This document shows positions 34,681 to 37,544 of a stretch of DNA of 37,544 bases, piece after piece; the first letter of the stretch is position 1, and each line of letters starts with the position of its first letter. The stretch lies in contig CAJWTS010000039.1 of NCBI GenBank assembly GCA_913047795.1, positions 1-37,544 of the forward strand, read 5' to 3'. The DNA is from an uncultured Verrucomicrobiota bacterium (GTDB lineage Bacteria; Verrucomicrobiota; Kiritimatiellia; CAJWTS01). Both the position numbers and the translations under genes were made by a program. The notes under the pieces are model-generated. The model ran no database searches, was not told where the DNA came from, and saw only the letters and a list, made by a program, of their open reading frames with translations.

Positions 34681-35596
34681 GGCGCAGTCGCCGGGACCGG
34701 TCCCCTCGGTCATCCAACACCGGCACCTGCTGTTGCAGGCGTTGCGTGGTCATTTTCTCGATCGTGATTACCACGAGGTCGAGACACCCGTCCACCTGGA
34801 GACGCCCGCTCTCGAGGCCCATATAGACGCCGTTTCCGCGCAGGGTGGCTACCTGCGCACCTCCCCGGAATTCCACATGAAGCGCCTCGTGGCGGCGGGC
34901 TGCGAACGCATTTTTCAAATCGGTCCCTGTTTCCGCGCGGGCGAGCGCGGGGCGCTGCATCGTCCCGAGTTCACCATGCTCGAGTGGTACCGCGTCGGTG
35001 CCGACTACCTGGATATTCTGTCGGAGACGCGGGAGTTGCTGCAGGCGGTGGTTCGCGCCGTCGGCGGAGCGGGTCTTCGCGCCGGCGGCGTCGTGATCGA
35101 CGTCGCACAGGACTGGCAGCAGTTGACCGTTCGCGACGCGTACACAGCCTATGCCGGATGGGATCCCGTGGCGGCCTTCGACGCGGATCGCTTCGATCTC
35201 GACATGGTCAATTGTGTCGAACCCAGCATGTGCCGGGAGCGACCGGTCGTGCTGATCGACTACCCGGCGCCGGTCGCCGCACTGGCGCGCTGCAAGGCCG
35301 GCGATCCCGCCGTTGCGGAGCGCTGGGAACTGTTCGTCGGCGGCATCGAACTGGTCAATGCCTATTCCGAGTTGACGGATGCGGCCGAGCAACGCCGCCG
35401 CTTCGCGCAGTGGTCCGCCATTCGAGCGGCAGACGGTCGGCCAGCCTACGCGCCCGACGAGGCCTTTCTGCGTGCCCTGGGCCGGGGGATGCCGGCCTGT
35501 GGCGGTGCGGCCCTGGGTGTCGATCGGTTGCTGATGTTGCTTGCCAATGCGGCATCCCTTGACGACGTGTTGCCTTTTCGATCCGAAGAGGTCTGA
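34655..35596 (+). CDS. epmA: EF-P lysyl-lysine modification enzyme (EpmA/PoxA/GenX)
   Basis: This 313-residue class II lysyl-tRNA synthetase paralogue lacks the anticodon-binding domain. The class II core is visible: EVETPVHLETPALEAHI, RTSPEFHMKRL (68-78), motif 2 FQIGPCFRAGERGALHRPEFTMLEWY, and motif 3 GGAALGVDRLLMLL near the end. In the known pathway EpmA attaches (R)-beta-lysine to EF-P; that substrate comes from EpmB, which is not in this window. The start is uncertain: ATG 34655 overlaps efp by 26 bases, ATG 34613 would overlap by 68, and neither has a clear ribosome site. No start exists after the efp stop without losing conserved sequence. Confidence 0.92.
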   Translation: MPTGSASAEAQSPGPVPSVIQHRHLLLQALRGHFLDRDYHEVETPVHLETPALEAHIDAVSAQGGYLRTSPEFHMKRLVAAGCERIFQIGPCFRAGERGALHRPEFTMLEWYRVGADYLDILSETRELLQAVVRAVGGAGLRAGGVVIDVAQDWQQLTVRDAYTAYAGWDPVAAFDADRFDLDMVNCVEPSMCRERPVVLIDYPAPVAALARCKAGDPAVAERWELFVGGIELVNAYSELTDAAEQRRRFAQWSAIRAADGRPAYAPDEAFLRALGRGMPACGGAALGVDRLLMLLANAASLDDVLPFRSEEV

Positions 35597-35611
35597 ACAT
35601 CTCAATTTCTG

Positions 35612-35640
35612 TTTACTCGTTCCGGTGCCTTACCTATAGT
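35612..35640 (+). promoter_or_regulatory. Putative promoter of the outer-membrane protein gene
   Basis: TTTACT (35612-35617), 17 bases, then TATAGT (35635-35640). The start codon at 35663 is 22 bases beyond the -10, giving a 5' leader of about 15 bases. It separates this gene from efp-epmA. Confidence 0.45.
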
Positions 35641-35662
35641 TGCGTCATCGGAATCTGGTGCG

Positions 35663-36568
35663 ATGCAACGTCTACTTAAATCTACAATTCTGGCGGCCGG
35701 GCTTCTTGTGTCGTGTTCGGTGCTGCTTGCCGCACCTTGGCAAGTCGATAATGCCTATCCGGAGTGCCAGGTCCTCGATCTCTCCCCGACCGCGGTCTAT
35801 GACCTGTCATGGGGCTGGATCGCCGATGCGGACCTTGAAGGCGCCGGTGCAACGACCATCTATGAGGTCGACGCGCGGTGGGAGTTCGCCTATTGGCGGG
35901 ATTTTCTGGACGGCGACATGGCGCTCGACCTCGTGACGGAGATCGATTTTTTCAGCCAGTCGGCCGATGTGGAACTGCCCGACCAACTGCTGGCCCTGAA
36001 CCTCAAAGCCACCTGGGTGCGACGTTCGGCCGCCGGCCACGCCTGGCTGGTCGCGCTCGCGCCGGGTATCTATTCGGATATCGAAGAGATTGGGCTGAAC
36101 ACCATCTTTGTGCCGACGACGGTCACGCATATCTGGACCTGGAATCCCACCGTCTCGGCATTGTTAGGGTTGCAGGTGCGTCCGGACTACGAAGTGCCGC
36201 TAGTGGTCCTGGCCGGAATCGTCTGGAGCCCGGCGGAATTGATCCGAGTGGAGGCCCTGTTCCCGCGTGGGCGCGTACTGATCATGTTCGACCCGCGCTG
36301 GAGCGCCGAGATCGGCGCCGAGTGGTCGAGCACGACCTATCGCCTCAAGGAGAAGGGGCCCTACGATCGCGACAAGTTAACGATCGAGCAGATCGAATAT
36401 TGGGTCAGCGTCTGGCATCAGCTGACGGACCGGCTTCGCATCGGCGTTTCGCTGGGCGAGGTGGCGTCCCGCGAGTTCGAATTCGACGATCGCACCGAGT
36501 TCTTTGGCCGTGCGTTTGACGTCGACGACAGTTTCTTCCTCCGTGTCGCGCTGGGAGGTCCGTTCTAA
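35663..36568 (+). CDS. Predicted outer-membrane or periplasmic beta-rich protein
   Basis: This 301-residue protein has a signal peptide (MQRLLKSTILAAGLLVSCSVLLAA, cleavage before PWQ). Many alternating beta strands follow (for example TIYEVDARWEFAYWRDF, GDMALDLVTEIDFFSQS, AEIGAEWSSTTYRL) and it ends in an aromatic residue (FFLRVALGGPF), the classic C-terminus of an outer-membrane barrel. The general look is that of DUF6268-type barrels in PVC bacteria, though I cannot confirm that family. No enzyme motif is seen. It follows epmA by 66 bases with its own promoter; the aminotransferase starts 72 bases after it. Confidence 0.7.
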   Translation: MQRLLKSTILAAGLLVSCSVLLAAPWQVDNAYPECQVLDLSPTAVYDLSWGWIADADLEGAGATTIYEVDARWEFAYWRDFLDGDMALDLVTEIDFFSQSADVELPDQLLALNLKATWVRRSAAGHAWLVALAPGIYSDIEEIGLNTIFVPTTVTHIWTWNPTVSALLGLQVRPDYEVPLVVLAGIVWSPAELIRVEALFPRGRVLIMFDPRWSAEIGAEWSSTTYRLKEKGPYDRDKLTIEQIEYWVSVWHQLTDRLRIGVSLGEVASREFEFDDRTEFFGRAFDVDDSFFLRVALGGPF

Positions 36569-36587
36569 TGCGGCGTTCCGTGCCGCA
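36569..36587 (+). terminator. Weak hairpin after the outer-membrane protein gene
   Basis: TGCGGC and GCCGCA (36569-36574 and 36582-36587) form a 6-bp stem with a 7-base loop directly after the stop codon. No T-run follows, so it may only slow or trim the transcript before the aminotransferase gene. Confidence 0.25.
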
Positions 36588-36640
36588 CATCTTGTCGCTG
36601 CGGGACGCACCGCAGAACCCCTTGGACGCGGAGACGGCGC

Positions 36641-37544
36641 ATGGCTTCTGCGGCTGAGACCTGGGAGCAGCATAAGCGTGTCATTCCCGGGGGCGTGGTC
36701 TCGCTGAACCGTATCATCGATCCCATGCGCGTCTTCGTTCGCGCGCAGGGTGCCTACATGTGGGACTCCGAGGACCGGCGTTATATCGATTATCATGCGG
36801 CGTTCTCACCTTACCTGCTCGGACATGCCGACCCGGATGTGGATGGCGCCGTCATTGAGGCGTTGCGCAACGGTGTCTCGCTCTTTGGTGCGGGCACGAC
36901 GTACTGGGAAGGCGAACTCGCCGAGTTGATCGTTGAATGCGTGCCCTCCCTGGAACAGGTGCAGATCACGAACACCGGCTCGGAGGCCACCTTTCACGCG
37001 ATTCGACTTTCGCGCGCCTACACCGACCGTGACGACGTTATCATCATGCAGGGCGGGTACAACGGCTGGCACAACGACGTGGCCTACAACGTGATGGACC
37101 CGGCACGCAAGGCGACGCCGTCTGAACCCGGCGGCGAGATCCCGCTCAGCCCGCTGTCGGCTGGTATCCCGGAGTCCGCCGGCCGCAATGTGCACGTTGT
37201 CCAGTACAACGACCTGAAAGCCGTTGAACGCCTGATGAAACGCGAGACGATCGCCTGTATCATCCTGGAGCCCATTCTGCAGAACGTCGGCATCATTAAG
37301 CCGCTGTCCGGCTACTTGCGCGGGTTGCGCAAGTTATGTGACCAGCACGGGTCGGTCCTGATTTTCGACGAGGTCAAGACCGGTTTCCGCCACGCGCTGG
37401 GCGGCTATCAATCCGTGCGTGGCGTTACGCCGGACCTGTCCTGTTTCGGCAAGGGCATGGCGAACGGCTACCCTCTGTCCGTGGTAGCTGGCCGTGGCGA
37501 CATCATGAAACAGATGGAGGAAGTATTTTTTTCCTTTACAGCCG
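36641..37544 (+). CDS. Class III aminotransferase, glutamate-1-semialdehyde aminomutase-like (cut by window edge)
   Basis: The frame is open from ATG 36641 to the window end (301 codons). GGAG lies 7 bases upstream of the start. PLP-enzyme features are IPGGVVSLNR at the start, the HemL-like SLFGAGTTYWEGELAEL, NTGSEATFHAIRLSRAYT (phosphate-binding region), YNGWHND, CIILEPI, IFDEVKTGFR (Asp contacting the PLP nitrogen) and the Schiff-base lysine in CFGKGMANGYPLSVVAG. The fold family is sure. True HemL usually has a Trp-Gly-Pro in the segment that reads AAFSPYLLGHADPDV here, so this is more likely a HemL-like aminotransferase with another substrate. The C-terminal third is missing from the window. 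Confidence 0.85.
   Translation, partial: MASAAETWEQHKRVIPGGVVSLNRIIDPMRVFVRAQGAYMWDSEDRRYIDYHAAFSPYLLGHADPDVDGAVIEALRNGVSLFGAGTTYWEGELAELIVECVPSLEQVQITNTGSEATFHAIRLSRAYTDRDDVIIMQGGYNGWHNDVAYNVMDPARKATPSEPGGEIPLSPLSAGIPESAGRNVHVVQYNDLKAVERLMKRETIACIILEPILQNVGIIKPLSGYLRGLRKLCDQHGSVLIFDEVKTGFRHALGGYQSVRGVTPDLSCFGKGMANGYPLSVVAGRGDIMKQMEEVFFSFTA

Overview
The window is bacterial, Gram-negative and visibly GC-rich. It contains no rRNA, tRNA, CRISPR array or transposase. Two outer-membrane-type proteins (DUF481-like and a second predicted barrel), a TIGR03790-type protein, and a cytochrome oxidase cluster with two small Cys/aromatic membrane proteins point to the PVC group (Verrucomicrobiota/Kiritimatiellota/Planctomycetota) or a neighbour. 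That placement is inference from gene content. Both window ends cut genes: coxB on the left and a class III aminotransferase on the right.

Left part (1-7371, all minus strand) is a terminal oxidase region. In transcription order it reads: a large EF-hand protein with a C-terminal membrane anchor, a DUF481 outer-membrane protein, a secreted cupredoxin, coxA, coxC (with a His-rich insert), a subunit IV gene, two very small membrane proteins, and the start of coxB. Next come a beta-CASP RNA nuclease (+) and a membrane zinc peptidase (-). A transport cluster follows (15585-10003, minus): an unknown membrane protein, a zinc-ribbon membrane protein, and the ATPase, double permease and membrane-anchored binding protein of a ferric-type ABC importer.

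The centre (21269-15798, minus) encodes a b6f-type quinol oxidoreductase: Rieske protein, cytochrome b6, subunit IV and, in place of cytochrome f or c1, a 1007-residue protein with eight CXXCH sites behind a long coiled coil. With the aa3-type oxidase at the left end it would form an aerobic chain from quinol to oxygen. Upstream on the same strand are folK, folB, folE and a YdjA-like nitroreductase (pterin/folate synthesis), then a DtxR-family regulator with an IdeR-like box over its own promoter.

Right part (24104 onward): a TIGR03790 protein, then a fused GHMP sugar kinase/GalU-like nucleotidyltransferase that overlaps upp by four bases. This pair looks like a compact sugar-nucleotide module with uracil salvage. 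An orphan small gene with its own promoter and leader hairpin follows. Then gyrB-gyrA (minus), efp overlapping epmA (EF-P and its lysyl-modifying enzyme), a predicted outer-membrane protein, and the truncated aminotransferase.

Promoters resembling TTGACA-N17-TATAAT can be read before several genes. Two of them (before the nuclease and before the kinase fusion) sit so close to the ATG that the mRNAs should be leaderless. Several spacers hold short, degenerate, probably dispersed repeats. The least explained items are the eight-heme subunit, the EF-hand protein, the kinase-nucleotidyltransferase fusion and the orphan small gene.
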